DNA from: Streptomyces sp. NBC_00306
GTDB taxonomy: Bacteria; Actinomycetota; Actinomycetes; Streptomycetales; Streptomycetaceae
Length of the DNA stretch: 64,000 nt
NCBI RefSeq assembly: GCF_036169555.1
Contig: NZ_CP108032.1
Coordinates: 1,984,001-2,048,000 of the forward strand
Direction: 5' to 3'
Shown: in pieces, positions 18,919 to 28,102 of the stretch
Layout of the letters: each line of letters begins with the position of its first letter
Numbering within the stretch: the first letter of the stretch is position 1
Notes under the pieces: generated by a model
Databases searched by the model: none
Told to the model about the DNA's origin: nothing
Seen by the model: the letters and a program-made list of their open reading frames with translations, nothing else
Made by a program: the position numbers and the translations under genes

Positions 18919-18944
18919 TTCGGGAACTTCGGGAAATTCGGGAA
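18919..18944. repeat. Three tandem 9-bp repeats upstream of the NYN gene
   Basis: TTCGGGAA occurs at 18919, 18928 and 18937, a strict 9-bp period. Further upstream TCCGGACCGG occurs at 18964 and 18982. Both sets lie just before the NYN gene start and could be a regulator binding array or a replication-slippage product. Confidence 0.5.
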
Positions 18945-19085
18945 CGTCGGAATGCAAGAAGACTCCGGACCGGAAAAAGGTTCCGGACCGGGGATTCTCG
19001 CGGGTTTCCTTCGAGTCTGCCCGACCACATGAGGCTTAACGGCCGGAACTCGATCATCGGCGTGGCGGATCCCGTGTCAAGGCCT

Positions 19086-19116
19086 GTGACATGGGGTCTT
19101 TACCCACCGCTATGAT
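19086..19116 (+). promoter_or_regulatory. Candidate promoter for the 59-aa gene
   Basis: GTGACA (19086-19091) and TATGAT (19111-19116) match sigma-70-type hexamers at 5 of 6 positions each. The 19-nt spacer is a little long. Confidence 0.45.
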
Positions 19117-19190
19117 CCAAAATGCGGCGTATCGTCCTGTATGTGAGTCTGATCGCGGCCCTGGCCCCTAGATCCCAGTGGAGGCACACC

Positions 19191-19370
19191 ATGGCCAAGA
19201 ACAAGAATCGCAAGGGCGGCCAACAGGAGCGCGCGGCGTCCCCGGCGGAGCGTGGCAACGAGCAGGCGAAGACCACCGCCTACGAGTCCCAGGCCCGCCC
19301 GCAGTCGCAAGGCCAGGGCAGCCCGGCGGACGTTGCCCGTAAACATCAGCGGCGCTTCGGTCACAACTGA
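19191..19370 (+). CDS. Small basic conserved hypothetical protein
   Basis: The 59-aa protein starts MAKNKNRKGGQQERAASPAE and ends RKHQRRFGHN. It is rich in Lys, Arg, Gln and Ala, hydrophilic throughout and probably disordered, with no known domain. GGAGG lies 7 nt before the ATG. A hairpin terminator follows 18 nt after the stop. Its composition suggests nucleic-acid or ribosome contact, but that is only inference. Confidence 0.75.
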   Translation: MAKNKNRKGGQQERAASPAERGNEQAKTTAYESQARPQSQGQGSPADVARKHQRRFGHN

Positions 19371-19388
19371 TCGGCCCGCATCCAGCGG

Positions 19389-19422
19389 AAGGGGCGCGCC
19401 CGTGACGACGGGCGCGCCCCTT
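19389..19422. terminator. Perfect 15-bp hairpin, bidirectional terminator
   Basis: Bases 19389-19403 pair perfectly with 19408-19422 around a gacg loop. It lies between converging genes (the 59-aa gene and dnaE) and can serve both. Confidence 0.85.
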
Positions 19423-19456
19423 CCGGGTGTTCGGGCACGAGGCCCCGGATGCGGTG

Positions 19457-22400
19457 TCAGCCCGCCAGGCAGGACGGACCGAGCAGCACCTTGAGGTCGC
19501 CGAACAGGGCCGGGTCCGGCTGCACACGGTGCCGGTCGAGCCGTAGCACCGTCGTCTTGCGCGGCCCCTGAAGCTTGATCCGTACCTCGGTGTTGCCCTT
19601 GTGATGGCTGAGGATCTCGCCGAGCCTGCTCACCATCGGCGGGGTCACCTTCACGGTGGGGATGGTGACGACGACCGGGGCGTTGGTGCCCGCGGACGAC
19701 AGGTCGGGAACCATCAGTTCCATGGCGACGAGCCGCGGAATGTCCTCACGCTTGTCGAGCCGTCCCTTGACGAAGACGACCGTGTCCTCGACGAGCTGGG
19801 TGGACACCAGCTGGTAGGTCGCGGGGAAGAACATGCACTCGATCGAACCGGCCAGGTCCTCGACGGTCGCGATGGCCCAGGCGTTGCCCTGCTTGGTCAT
19901 CTTGCGCTGGAGGCCCGAGATGATGCCGCCGATGGTGACGACCGCGCCGTCCGCGTGCTCGCCGCCGGTGAGCTGGGAGATCGCCGCGTCCGTCTTGTCG
20001 CTGAGGACGTGCTCGATACCGAAGAGCGGGTGGTCCGAGACGTACAGCCCGAGCATCTCGCGCTCCTGGGCGAGCAGATAGGACTTGTCCCACTCGATGT
20101 CGGAGAACTCCACGTCGAGACCGAAGCCGGGCTCGGAACTGTCCTCCGCGTCGCCCATGCCGCCGAAGAGGTCGAACTGCCCCTCGGCCTCCTTGCGCTT
20201 GACCGCCACCACGTTGTCGATCATCGGCTCGTGGTGGGCGACGAGGCCCTTGCGGGTGTGGCCCATCTCGTCGAAGGCGCCGGCCTTGATGAGGGACTCC
20301 ACGGTCCGCTTGTTGCAGACGACCGCCTCGACCTTGTCGAGGAAGTCGGGGAAGGTCGTGTACTTCCCCTTGGCCTTGCGGGAGCGGATGATCGACTCGA
20401 CCACGTTCGTACCGACGTTGCGGACGGCGGAGAGGCCGAAGAGGATCACGTCGTCGCCCTGCGCGGCGAAGTTCGACTGGGACTCGTTCACATTGGGCGG
20501 CAGCACCTTGATGCCCATGCGGCGGCACTCGTTGAGATAGACCGCGGACTTGTCCTTGTCGTCCTTGACCGAGGTGAGCAGCGCGGCCATGTACTCGGCG
20601 GGGTAGTTCGCCTTGAGGTACGCGGTCCAGTAGGTGACCAGGCCGTACGCCGAGGAGTGCGCCTTGTTGAACGCGTATCCGGCGAAGGGGACCAGGACGT
20701 CCCACAGCGCCTGGATCGCCTCGTCGGAGTACTTGTTCTTGCGGGCGCCCTCCTGGAACAGGACGAAGTTCTTCGCCAGTTCCTCGGGCTTCTTCTTGCC
20801 CATCACACGGCGGAGGATGTCGGCCTCGCCGAGGGAGTACCCGGCGATGATCTGGGCGGCCTTCTGGACCTGCTCCTGATAGACGATCAGGCCGTAGGTG
20901 ACGCCGAGGACCTCCTTGAGAGGCTCCTCCAACTCCGGGTGGATCGGCGTGATCTCCTGCTGCGCGTTCTTGCGGAGCGCGTAGTTCGTGTGGGAGTTCA
21001 TGCCCATCGGGCCCGGGCGGTACAGGGCCGAGACGGCGGAGATGTCCTCGAAGTTGTCGGGCTTCATCAGCCGCAGCAGCGAGCGCATCGGGCCGCCGTC
21101 GAACTGGAAGACACCCAGCGTGTCACCGCGGCACAGCAGTTCGTACGTCGTGGGGTCGTCCAGCGGGAGGGCGAGCATCTCCAGATCGATGCCCTTGTTG
21201 GCCTTCACCATCTTGATGGCGTCGTCCATGATCGTGAGGTTGCGCAGGCCGAGGAAGTCCATCTTCAGCAGGCCGAGCGACTCGCACTGCGGGTAGTCCC
21301 ACTGCGTGATGGTCACACCGTCGGTGTGCCGCACCCAGATCGGGGCGTGGTCCACGATGGGCTCGCTGGACATGATGACGCCGGCGGCGTGCACACCCAT
21401 CTGCCGGACCAGGCCCTCGACGCCCTTGGCGGTGTCGATGACCTTCTTCACGTCCGGTTCGTTCTCGTACATCCCGCGGATCTCGCCGGCCTCGCTGTAG
21501 CGGGGGTGCGAGGTGTCGGTGATGCCGGACAGGTCGATGCCCTTGCCGAGGACGTCCGCGGGCATCGCCTTGGTGAGCCGGTCGCCCATCGCGTACGGAT
21601 AGCCGAGGACCCGGGCGGAGTCCTTGATGGCGTTCTTCGCCTTGATCTTGCCGTAGGTGCCGATCATGGCGACCTTGTCGGCGCCGTACTTCTCGGTCAC
21701 GTACCGGATCACCTCGACGCGCCTGCGCTCGTCGAAGTCGATGTCGACATCGGGCATGGAGACGCGCTCGGGGTTGAGGAACCGCTCGAAGATCAGTCCG
21801 TGCTCGATCGGGTCGAGGTCGGTGATGCCCATGGCGTACGCCACGATCGAGCCGGCCGCGGAGCCTCGGCCGGGGCCGACCGCGATGCCGTTGTTCTTGG
21901 CCCACATGATGAAGTCGGCGACCACGAGGAAGTACCCGGGGAACCCCATCTGGATGATGACGTCCATCTCGTACTCCGCCTGCTTCTGGCGGTCGGCGGG
22001 GACGCCGGAGGGATAGCGGCGCTCCATGCCGCGCCGCACCTCCTCCTGGAACCAGGTGACCTCGGTGAAGCCGTCGGGGATCTCGAACTTCGGCATGAGG
22101 TTCTTGGCCTCGAACATGCCGGTCGTGTCGATCTGCTGGGCGACCAGGAGGGTGTTGGCGCACCCTTCCTGCCAGGCGTCCGAGGAGTCCACCGCGTACA
22201 TCTCGTCGGTGGACTTGAGGTAGTAGCCGGTGCCGTCGAAGCGGAAGCGGTCCGGGTCCGAGAGGTTCTTGCCGGTCTGGATGCACAGCAGCGCGTCGTG
22301 CGCCGTCGCCTCGTGGGAGTAGGTGTAGTGCGAGTCGTTGGTGACCAGCGGCGGGATGCCGAGCTTCTTGCCGATCTCCAGCAGGCCGTCACGGACCCGG

Positions 22401-22999
22401 CGCTCGATCTCGATGCCGTGGTCCATCAGCTCCAGGAAGTACCGGTCCTTGCCGAAGATGTCCTGGTACTCCGCCGCCGACTTCAGCGCCTCGTCGAACT
22501 GGCCGAGCCGCAGCCGCGTCTGGAGCTCGCCGGACGGGCAGCCGGTGGAGGCGATCAGCCCCTCCGACCACTGGGCGATGGTCTCCTTGTCCATCCGCGG
22601 CCACTTCTGGAGCCAGCCCTCGGCGTACGCGTCGGAGGAGAGGCGGAAGAGGTTGTGCAGTCCGGTCTTGTTCGCCGCCCAGATCGTCTTGTGCGTGTAA
22701 CCACCGGAACCGGACACGTCGTCGCGCTTCTGGTGCGGCTGACCCCACTGGATCTTGCGCTTGTTCCGCCGGGACTCCGGGGCCACATAGGCCTCGATCC
22801 CGATGATCGGAGTGACCTCGGCCTTCTTCGCCGAGTGGAAGAAGTCGTACGCCCCGTGGAGGTTGCCGTGGTCCGTCATCGCGATGTGCGACATGCCCAT
22901 TTCGTTGCACGCGTTGAACATGTCCTTCAGCCGCGCGGCACCGTCCAGCAGCGAGTACTGGGTGTGCACATGCAGGTGCGTGAACGGCGGCTTGGTCAC
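19457..22999 (-). CDS. dnaE: DNA polymerase III alpha subunit DnaE
   Basis: The 1180-aa chromosomal replicase begins with the PHP domain (FTHLHVHTQYSLLDGAARLKDM, ITMTDHGNLHG-like IAMTDHGN). The C-family polymerase core follows with PDVDIDFDERRR, whose aspartates are catalytic, and VGPGRGSAAGSIVAYAMGI. A helix-hairpin-helix tract and an OB-fold (AVVTIGGIISGLQRKMTKQG) follow. Length equals DnaE1 of other Streptomyces, with no inserted exonuclease. The GTG start at 22999 has GGAGG 8 nt upstream; the longer frame to 23146 is not needed. Confidence 0.97.
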   Translation of the reverse strand: MTKPPFTHLHVHTQYSLLDGAARLKDMFNACNEMGMSHIAMTDHGNLHGAYDFFHSAKKAEVTPIIGIEAYVAPESRRNKRKIQWGQPHQKRDDVSGSGGYTHKTIWAANKTGLHNLFRLSSDAYAEGWLQKWPRMDKETIAQWSEGLIASTGCPSGELQTRLRLGQFDEALKSAAEYQDIFGKDRYFLELMDHGIEIERRVRDGLLEIGKKLGIPPLVTNDSHYTYSHEATAHDALLCIQTGKNLSDPDRFRFDGTGYYLKSTDEMYAVDSSDAWQEGCANTLLVAQQIDTTGMFEAKNLMPKFEIPDGFTEVTWFQEEVRRGMERRYPSGVPADRQKQAEYEMDVIIQMGFPGYFLVVADFIMWAKNNGIAVGPGRGSAAGSIVAYAMGITDLDPIEHGLIFERFLNPERVSMPDVDIDFDERRRVEVIRYVTEKYGADKVAMIGTYGKIKAKNAIKDSARVLGYPYAMGDRLTKAMPADVLGKGIDLSGITDTSHPRYSEAGEIRGMYENEPDVKKVIDTAKGVEGLVRQMGVHAAGVIMSSEPIVDHAPIWVRHTDGVTITQWDYPQCESLGLLKMDFLGLRNLTIMDDAIKMVKANKGIDLEMLALPLDDPTTYELLCRGDTLGVFQFDGGPMRSLLRLMKPDNFEDISAVSALYRPGPMGMNSHTNYALRKNAQQEITPIHPELEEPLKEVLGVTYGLIVYQEQVQKAAQIIAGYSLGEADILRRVMGKKKPEELAKNFVLFQEGARKNKYSDEAIQALWDVLVPFAGYAFNKAHSSAYGLVTYWTAYLKANYPAEYMAALLTSVKDDKDKSAVYLNECRRMGIKVLPPNVNESQSNFAAQGDDVILFGLSAVRNVGTNVVESIIRSRKAKGKYTTFPDFLDKVEAVVCNKRTVESLIKAGAFDEMGHTRKGLVAHHEPMIDNVVAVKRKEAEGQFDLFGGMGDAEDSSEPGFGLDVEFSDIEWDKSYLLAQEREMLGLYVSDHPLFGIEHVLSDKTDAAISQLTGGEHADGAVVTIGGIISGLQRKMTKQGNAWAIATVEDLAGSIECMFFPATYQLVSTQLVEDTVVFVKGRLDKREDIPRLVAMELMVPDLSSAGTNAPVVVTIPTVKVTPPMVSRLGEILSHHKGNTEVRIKLQGPRKTTVLRLDRHRVQPDPALFGDLKVLLGPSCLAG

Positions 23000-23076
23000 G
23001 GCGGGGGCCTCCGGGAACGGCGAGTGGCGGGTAACGGACGGTCTGGGGGGACAGCGTGGAAGTCTACGACTCTCCA

Positions 23077-23107
23077 CTGACAATCGCGGGGCACTCCCGA
23101 GTACCTT
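23077..23107 (+). promoter_or_regulatory. Candidate promoter for the DUF2252 gene
   Basis: CTGACA (23077-23082) and TACCTT (23102-23107) are separated by 19 nt in the divergent dnaE gap. On the other strand TAGACT (23066-23061) may serve dnaE. Confidence 0.35.
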
Positions 23108-23166
23108 CGAGCGTTGGAGGGGCGGAAGCACTGTCCCATTTGTCATGCACCAGGAGGCACCCAGCG

Positions 23167-24501
23167 ATGTCGGTACCGCACACCGCCGAGGTCACGGCCG
23201 AACAGCGCGGTGAGCAGATCCTCGCCGTATTCGGGACCGCCTTCGGCGAGCTCCTGGCCGCCGATCCGGCCGCCTTCCGGGTCAAGTTCCGGAAGATGGC
23301 GGCCTCCGCGTTCGCCTTCTACCGCGGCACCGCCTGCCTCTTCTACCACGACCTCGAGCGGGAGCAGCACGGCGGTCCGTACCTGGACGAGCGCACCGGC
23401 AGGGTGTGGATCCACGGCGATCTGCACGCCGAGAACTTCGGCACGTACATGGACGCCAACGGCCGGCTGATCTTCAACGTCAACGACTTCGACGAGGCCT
23501 ATGTCGGCCCCTTCACCTGGGACCTGAAGCGGCTGGCCGCGTCCCTCGCCCTGATCGGCTACACCAAGGCCCTCAGCGACGAGCAGATCACCGAGCTGGT
23601 GCGGATCTACGCCGCCGCCTACCGCGAGCGCATCCACGCCCTGGCCGCCGGCGCCAAGAACGACGAGGTGCCGCCCTTCACGCTGGACACCGCCGAGGGC
23701 CCGCTGCTGGACGCGCTGCGCGTGGCCCGCTCGCTGACCCGCTTCGGCCTGCTCGACTCGATGACGGAGATCCGGGACTTCGAGCGCCGCTTCGCCTCCG
23801 GCGGGGGCACGATCGAGCTGGACGCGGCGACCCGGTACAAGGTCCTGGCGGCCTTCGACGGCTATCTGGAGACGCTGCCCGAGTCCAGCCTGACCCGCCC
23901 CGACTCCTACCGGGTCAAGGACGTGGTCGGCCGGCGAGGCATCGGCATCGGTTCCGCCGGCCTCCCCTCGTACAACATCCTGCTGGAGGGCAACAGCGAC
24001 GCCCTCGAGAACGACGTCGTGATCTACATGAAGCAGGCGCAGACCCCGGCGGTCTCCCGGCACATCGACGACCCGTCGGTGCGGGAGTACTTCCAGCACG
24101 AGGGTCACCGCACGGTGATCTCGCAGCGCGCTCTCCAGGACCACGCCGATCCGTGGCTGGGCTGGACCGAGCTCGACGGCGCCGGCCAGCTGGTCGCCGA
24201 GGTCTCGCCGTACGCGGTGGACCTGGACTGGTCGGACATCGACGACCCGGAGGAGATCGCGGCGGTCGTCGCGGACCTCGGCCGGGCCACCGCCACGATG
24301 CACGGTGCCGCCGATGACGAGAGCGGCCACTCGCTGGTGCCGTTCTCCACGGAGCGGGCCATCGACGCGGCGATCGCTGCGGACGAGGACGGTTTCGCCG
24401 ATCTGCTGGTCGACTTCGCGCACGGCTACGGCTCCCGGGCGCGCAAGGACCACCAGATCTTCGTGGACCTGTTCCGCAACGGCCGGATCCCCGGTCTGTA
24501 G
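23167..24501 (+). CDS. DUF2252 family protein (kinase-like fold)
   Basis: The 444-aa protein matches DUF2252. It contains RVWIHGDLHAENFGTYMDANG and NVNDFDEAYVGPFTWDLKRLA, which resemble the HGDxxxxN and xxDFD motifs of the aminoglycoside-phosphotransferase-like fold and suggest ATP-dependent phosphorylation of an unknown substrate. The ATG at 23167 has AGGAGG 9 nt upstream, which rules out the longer frame to 23056. It is divergent from dnaE. Confidence 0.88.
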   Translation: MSVPHTAEVTAEQRGEQILAVFGTAFGELLAADPAAFRVKFRKMAASAFAFYRGTACLFYHDLEREQHGGPYLDERTGRVWIHGDLHAENFGTYMDANGRLIFNVNDFDEAYVGPFTWDLKRLAASLALIGYTKALSDEQITELVRIYAAAYRERIHALAAGAKNDEVPPFTLDTAEGPLLDALRVARSLTRFGLLDSMTEIRDFERRFASGGGTIELDAATRYKVLAAFDGYLETLPESSLTRPDSYRVKDVVGRRGIGIGSAGLPSYNILLEGNSDALENDVVIYMKQAQTPAVSRHIDDPSVREYFQHEGHRTVISQRALQDHADPWLGWTELDGAGQLVAEVSPYAVDLDWSDIDDPEEIAAVVADLGRATATMHGAADDESGHSLVPFSTERAIDAAIAADEDGFADLLVDFAHGYGSRARKDHQIFVDLFRNGRIPGL

Positions 24502-24567
24502 GGCGCTCCGCCCCGCGACCGGATCCGTTAAGAACCCTCTCAGGGAGCCATGGGAGACTCCCCGGTG

Positions 24568-25254
24568 ATGAATCTGTCGGGTGTGCAGCTCAGGGGGCTG
24601 CGGGCAGCGATCTTCACGGCACTGGTCGTGACGCTGTCCGCCGCCTCTCATGTGCTGCTCTCCCGCTCCCCGCTCCCGTGGACGACCCTCGCCGGGATGT
24701 CGGCGCTCGTCTTCGGCGTCGCCTATCTGCTGTCCGGGCAGGAGCGCGGCTTCTGGCGGATAGCGGGCCTGCTCGTCCCCCTGGAGCTGGCCGCGGACAC
24801 CGTCTTCACCGCCGGCCAGGACGTCTGTTACGGCCCGGGCGGCGGACCGGTCGCCGGTTCGCTGCGCACGGTCGGCTTCGACGTGCTCTGCGGCGGCAGT
24901 GTGGGCAGCGGGCTGCCGGGGGTGGCCGCGGCCGACCCGGGCGCGGCGAATCTGCTGCACTCCGCCGACCCCGCCGTGCCCTGGCTGCTGCTCGCCGCCC
25001 ATGTCTCGGTCGGCCTGCTCGCCGCGGCCTGGCTGCGGCGCGGCGAGTCCGCGCTGGCCGGCCTCGTCCGGGCGGTCGGCGCCTTCGCGTTCCGGCCGCT
25101 GCTGCTGGCAGTCGCCGCGGTGGGGGCGAGGGAGCGATCCGGGGGCACCGGCGCCCGGCGCGCACCCGTCCGGGCCGCGCGGGCCCGCGCGCGGCTGCTG
25201 GTGCATTCCGTCGGACGAAGGGGACCACCGGACTCGGCCGCGGTTCTCGCCTGA
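24568..25254 (+). CDS. Hypothetical integral membrane protein
   Basis: The 228-aa protein has five hydrophobic segments (for instance AIFTALVVTLSAASHVLL and WLLLAAHVSVGLLAAAWL) and a basic cytoplasmic tail rich in Arg (ARRAPVRAARARARLLVHS). Two Cys occur in DVCYGPGGG and FDVLCGG between helices. No catalytic motif is clear. The start could also be GTG at 24565 or ATG at 24550; the GGGAG ribosome site at 24552 favours 24565 or 24568. It precedes a thioredoxin-fold gene by 115 bp. Confidence 0.65.
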   Translation: MNLSGVQLRGLRAAIFTALVVTLSAASHVLLSRSPLPWTTLAGMSALVFGVAYLLSGQERGFWRIAGLLVPLELAADTVFTAGQDVCYGPGGGPVAGSLRTVGFDVLCGGSVGSGLPGVAAADPGAANLLHSADPAVPWLLLAAHVSVGLLAAAWLRRGESALAGLVRAVGAFAFRPLLLAVAAVGARERSGGTGARRAPVRAARARARLLVHSVGRRGPPDSAAVLA

Positions 25255-25331
25255 GCCCACCGTCCCCCTTCCGGTCTCCCGGACTTCCCGTTTCCCGGTA
25301 TGTCCCGGTTTCCGTGTCCCCGGCGTTTCCC

Positions 25332-25347
25332 CGTATCCGCGGATACG
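25332..25347. promoter_or_regulatory. 16-bp perfect palindrome upstream of the thioredoxin-fold gene
   Basis: CGTATCCGCGGATACG is a perfect palindrome, ending 22 nt before the ATG at 25370 in a pyrimidine-rich leader with repeated tcccg motifs. It could be a dimeric regulator site or a leader hairpin. Confidence 0.45.
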
Positions 25348-25369
25348 ACATCCCACGGAGTGAAGAACC

Positions 25370-26185
25370 ATGAGTGCACGTAACAGCCAGGCCAACAAGG
25401 CGGCGGCCCGCGAGCGGCTGCGCCAGGAGCGCGAGCGCCAGGCCAAGAAGGACAAGACCCGCCGACAGCTCATCGTCATCGGCTCGACGATCGTGGTCCT
25501 CGCGATCGCGGGCGGCGCCGGGTACGCCGTGATGCAGGCCAACAAGCCGGATCACTGGGAGTCGGTGAAGGACGAGAAGACCGTCACCGCGCCCAAGAAC
25601 ACCGAGGGCACGAACGGCACGACCGTGGTCATCGGCAAGCCGGCCGCGAAGAAGACGCTGGAGCTGTACGAGGACTCCCGCTGCCCGGTCTGCGCGAGCT
25701 TCGAGCAGGCGGTCGGCGAGACGGTCGCCAAGGACGTCGCCGACGGCACGTACAAGCTCAAGTACGTCGGCGCCACCTTCATCGACAACGCCGACCAGGG
25801 CGAGGGTTCCAAGAACGCGCTGAGCGCGCTCGGCGCCGCGCTCAATGTGAGCCCCGACGCCTTCACGGCGTACAAGGCCGCTCTGTACTCGGCGAAGTTC
25901 CACCCCGAGGAGAGCCAGGACAAGTTCGCCAAGGACTCCTACCTCCTGGAGATCGCCGACTCCGTCCCGGCGCTCAAGTCCAACGCCGAGTTCAAGAAGA
26001 ACGTCGAGGACGGGACGTTCGACGCGTGGGCGATGAAGATGTCCGCGACGTTCGACAAGAGCGGTGTCGGCGGTACGCCGACGCTGAAGATGGACGGCAA
26101 GAAGATCACGGCGGAGGGCACCGACAACCCGCCGATGACCGTGGAGCAGTACCGGACCTCGCTCGACAAGGTGCTGAAGGGCTGA
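25370..26185 (+). CDS. Membrane-anchored DsbA-like thioredoxin-fold protein
   Basis: The 271-aa protein has a 35-residue charged cytoplasmic N-terminus (ARERLRQERERQAKKDKTRR), one membrane anchor (LIVIGSTIVVLAIAGGAGYAV), and an extracellular DsbA-like domain with the active site DSRCPVCASFEQ and the cis-Pro loop GVGGTPTLKMDGK. It should act as an outward-facing thiol oxidase or isomerase for exported proteins. GGAG precedes the ATG. It lies before phoD, a secreted phosphatase gene, but in a different transcript. Confidence 0.88.
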   Translation: MSARNSQANKAAARERLRQERERQAKKDKTRRQLIVIGSTIVVLAIAGGAGYAVMQANKPDHWESVKDEKTVTAPKNTEGTNGTTVVIGKPAAKKTLELYEDSRCPVCASFEQAVGETVAKDVADGTYKLKYVGATFIDNADQGEGSKNALSALGAALNVSPDAFTAYKAALYSAKFHPEESQDKFAKDSYLLEIADSVPALKSNAEFKKNVEDGTFDAWAMKMSATFDKSGVGGTPTLKMDGKKITAEGTDNPPMTVEQYRTSLDKVLKG

Positions 26186-26283
26186 TCCGCGCGGCTTCAC
26201 GGCCCGCCCCGCGGGCCCGGTGACCGAAGTGTCCCGGGCGGCCGGGCGGCCGTTGGGGAACGCGCCGGTGGACCGCTCCGGAT

Positions 26284-26338
26284 GGGCGGGCGAACTTTGA
26301 CAGTTCGCTCGCCCATTCGCCTTACCGGTCAGTAGTCT
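26284..26338 (+). promoter_or_regulatory. phoD upstream region: inverted repeat with TTGACA in its loop
   Basis: Bases 26284-26296 pair with 26302-26314 (13 bp, one mismatch), and the loop together with the first base of the right arm forms TTGACA (26297-26302). TAGTCT (26333-26338) ends 8 nt before the GTG of phoD. TTGACA and TAGTCT are 30 nt apart, so they are not a normal pair. GTTCGCT and ATTCGCC here only loosely resemble PHO-box units. Confidence 0.4.
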
Positions 26339-26346
26339 GATCGGCC

Positions 26347-28005
26347 GTGACCAGTCGAACCCCGTCAACTCCCAGCCGCCGCACGGTCGTCAAGGCCGCT
26401 GCCGCCACTGCTGTCGTCGCTGCGCCCGCCATAGCGGTCGCCGCCTCCGCCTCCGCCTCCGCGGCCACCGCCGCGCTTGCGCCGGCCTTCCTGCACGGCC
26501 TCGCCTCCGGTGACCCCCTGCCCGACGGCGTACTGCTGTGGACACGTATCACCCCCACGCCGGAGTCCCTCCCGGGCTCGGGCAAGGGCCCCGACACCGC
26601 GGTCGGTTGGGAGGTCGCGGAGGACAGCGCCTTCACCAAGGTCGTCGCCCGTGGCACCACCACATCGACGGCCGAGACGGACCACACCGTCAAGGCGGAC
26701 GTCAGGGGCCTGCGCCCGGCGACCGTCTACTGGTTCCGTTTCACCGCCGGCACCACCGTGTCCGCCGTGGGCCGCACCCGTACCGCTCCGGCAACCGAGG
26801 CCGCCACGTCCGGGGTGCGCTTCGGCGTGGTCTCCTGCGCCAACTGGGAGGCCGGCTACTTCTCCGCCTACCGGCACCTGGCCGCCCGCGCCGACCTGGA
26901 CGCGATTCTCCATCTCGGCGACTACATCTACGAGTACGCGGCGGGCGGTTACCCGGACGCGGAGCACGGCGTACGGCAGCACTCCCCCCGGCACGAGATC
27001 CTCACGCTCGCCGACTACCGGCTGCGCCACGCCACCTACAAGACGGACCCGGACCTCCAGGCGCTGCACGCCGCGCACCCCGTGGTCGCGATCTGGGACG
27101 ACCACGAGATCGCCAACGACGCCTGGTCCGGCGGCGCCGAGAACCACACCCCGGGTACCGAGGGGGACTACGCGGCCCGTGCGGCCGCCGCCCGGCGGGC
27201 GTACTTCGAGTGGATGCCCGTGCGCGCCTCCACCGAGGGCACGGTCTACCGCAGGCTCCGCTTCGGCAAGCTGGCGGATCTGCATCTGCTGGATCTGCGG
27301 TCCTTCCGCTCGCAGCAGTCGTCGATCGGCAACGGCGGTGTGGACGACCCGGACCGCACCATCACCGGCCGTGCCCAGCTGGACTGGCTCAAGGCCGGAC
27401 TGGCCGGCTCCGACGCCGCGTGGAAGCTGGTCGGCACCTCGGTGATGATCTCGCCGGTCGCCTTCGGAGCGCTGCCGGCCCATCTGCTGGAGCCCATCGC
27501 GGAGTTGCTCGGTCTGCCCAAGGGCGGCCTGGCGGTCAACGTCGACCAGTGGGACGGCTACACCGACGACCGCCGGGAGCTGCTGGCGCACCTCACGCAG
27601 CGCGGGATCAAGAACACCGTCTTCCTCACCGGTGACATCCACATGGCTTGGGCCAACGACGTTCCGGTCAAGGCCGCGACATACCCGCTGTCCCAGTCCG
27701 CCGCGACCGAGTTCGTCGTGACGTCGGTGACCTCGGACAACCTGGACGACATCCTCCATGTCGCACCGGGGACGGTCTCCGTCGTCGCGCAGGCGGCGGT
27801 CAGGGCCGCCAACCGCCATGTGAAGTGGCTGGACATGGACAGCCACGGCTACGGCGTCCTCGACGTGACGGCCGAGCGTTCACAGATGGACTACTACGTG
27901 CTGTCCGACAAGAAGAAGCGCGAGGCGACCGCCACCTGGGCCCGGTCGTACCGGACGCTGAACGGCACGCAGAAGGTCGAGCGGGTGAACCAGCCGGTGC
28001 GCTGA
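26347..28005 (+). CDS. phoD: Secreted alkaline phosphatase/phosphodiesterase PhoD
   Basis: The 552-aa protein starts with a twin-arginine signal ([20 protein letters not shown], residues 10-30), so it is exported folded. A PhoD N-terminal domain precedes the metallophosphatase core, which shows [38 protein letters not shown] and [10 protein letters not shown] metal-binding motifs. PhoD hydrolyses phosphodiesters and monoesters using Ca and Fe. In Streptomyces it is normally induced by PhoP on phosphate starvation. The GTG start may lie on a leaderless message. Confidence 0.93.
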   Translation: MTSRTPSTPSRRTVVKAAAATAVVAAPAIAVAASASASAATAALAPAFLHGLASGDPLPDGVLLWTRITPTPESLPGSGKGPDTAVGWEVAEDSAFTKVVARGTTTSTAETDHTVKADVRGLRPATVYWFRFTAGTTVSAVGRTRTAPATEAATSGVRFGVVSCANWEAGYFSAYRHLAARADLDAILHLGDYIYEYAAGGYPDAEHGVRQHSPRHEILTLADYRLRHATYKTDPDLQALHAAHPVVAIWDDHEIANDAWSGGAENHTPGTEGDYAARAAAARRAYFEWMPVRASTEGTVYRRLRFGKLADLHLLDLRSFRSQQSSIGNGGVDDPDRTITGRAQLDWLKAGLAGSDAAWKLVGTSVMISPVAFGALPAHLLEPIAELLGLPKGGLAVNVDQWDGYTDDRRELLAHLTQRGIKNTVFLTGDIHMAWANDVPVKAATYPLSQSAATEFVVTSVTSDNLDDILHVAPGTVSVVAQAAVRAANRHVKWLDMDSHGYGVLDVTAERSQMDYYVLSDKKKREATATWARSYRTLNGTQKVERVNQPVR

Positions 28006-28090
28006 GGCACTCGGCCCGCCGGTACCCGCGGCCCGGGAACCTACGGGTGAAGAACGAACCCTGTACGGGTGTGATGACGCAGAGCTGCTC

Positions 28091-28096
28091 TAACCT
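28091..28096 (+). promoter_or_regulatory. -10 hexamer TAACCT, leaderless promoter candidate
   Basis: The hexamer is followed by 6 nt and then the ATG of the kinase gene. No Shine-Dalgarno fits between them. Confidence 0.45.
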
Positions 28097-28102
28097 GACG
28101 CC

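Noticed and set aside
18905..19057. Longer NYN protein start at 19057
   Set aside because: The extra residues come from the repeat-rich leader and have no family similarity, and an RBS fits the inner start.
19601..23080. 1159-codon plus-strand ORF opposite dnaE, and similar long ORFs opposite ileS (36983-40762), across 31493-35569 and 23143-25545
   Set aside because: These run antisense to genes with firm domain evidence. High GC removes stop codons from the opposite frames, so long shadow ORFs are expected. Their peptides are Arg/Gly/Ala-rich with no domain.
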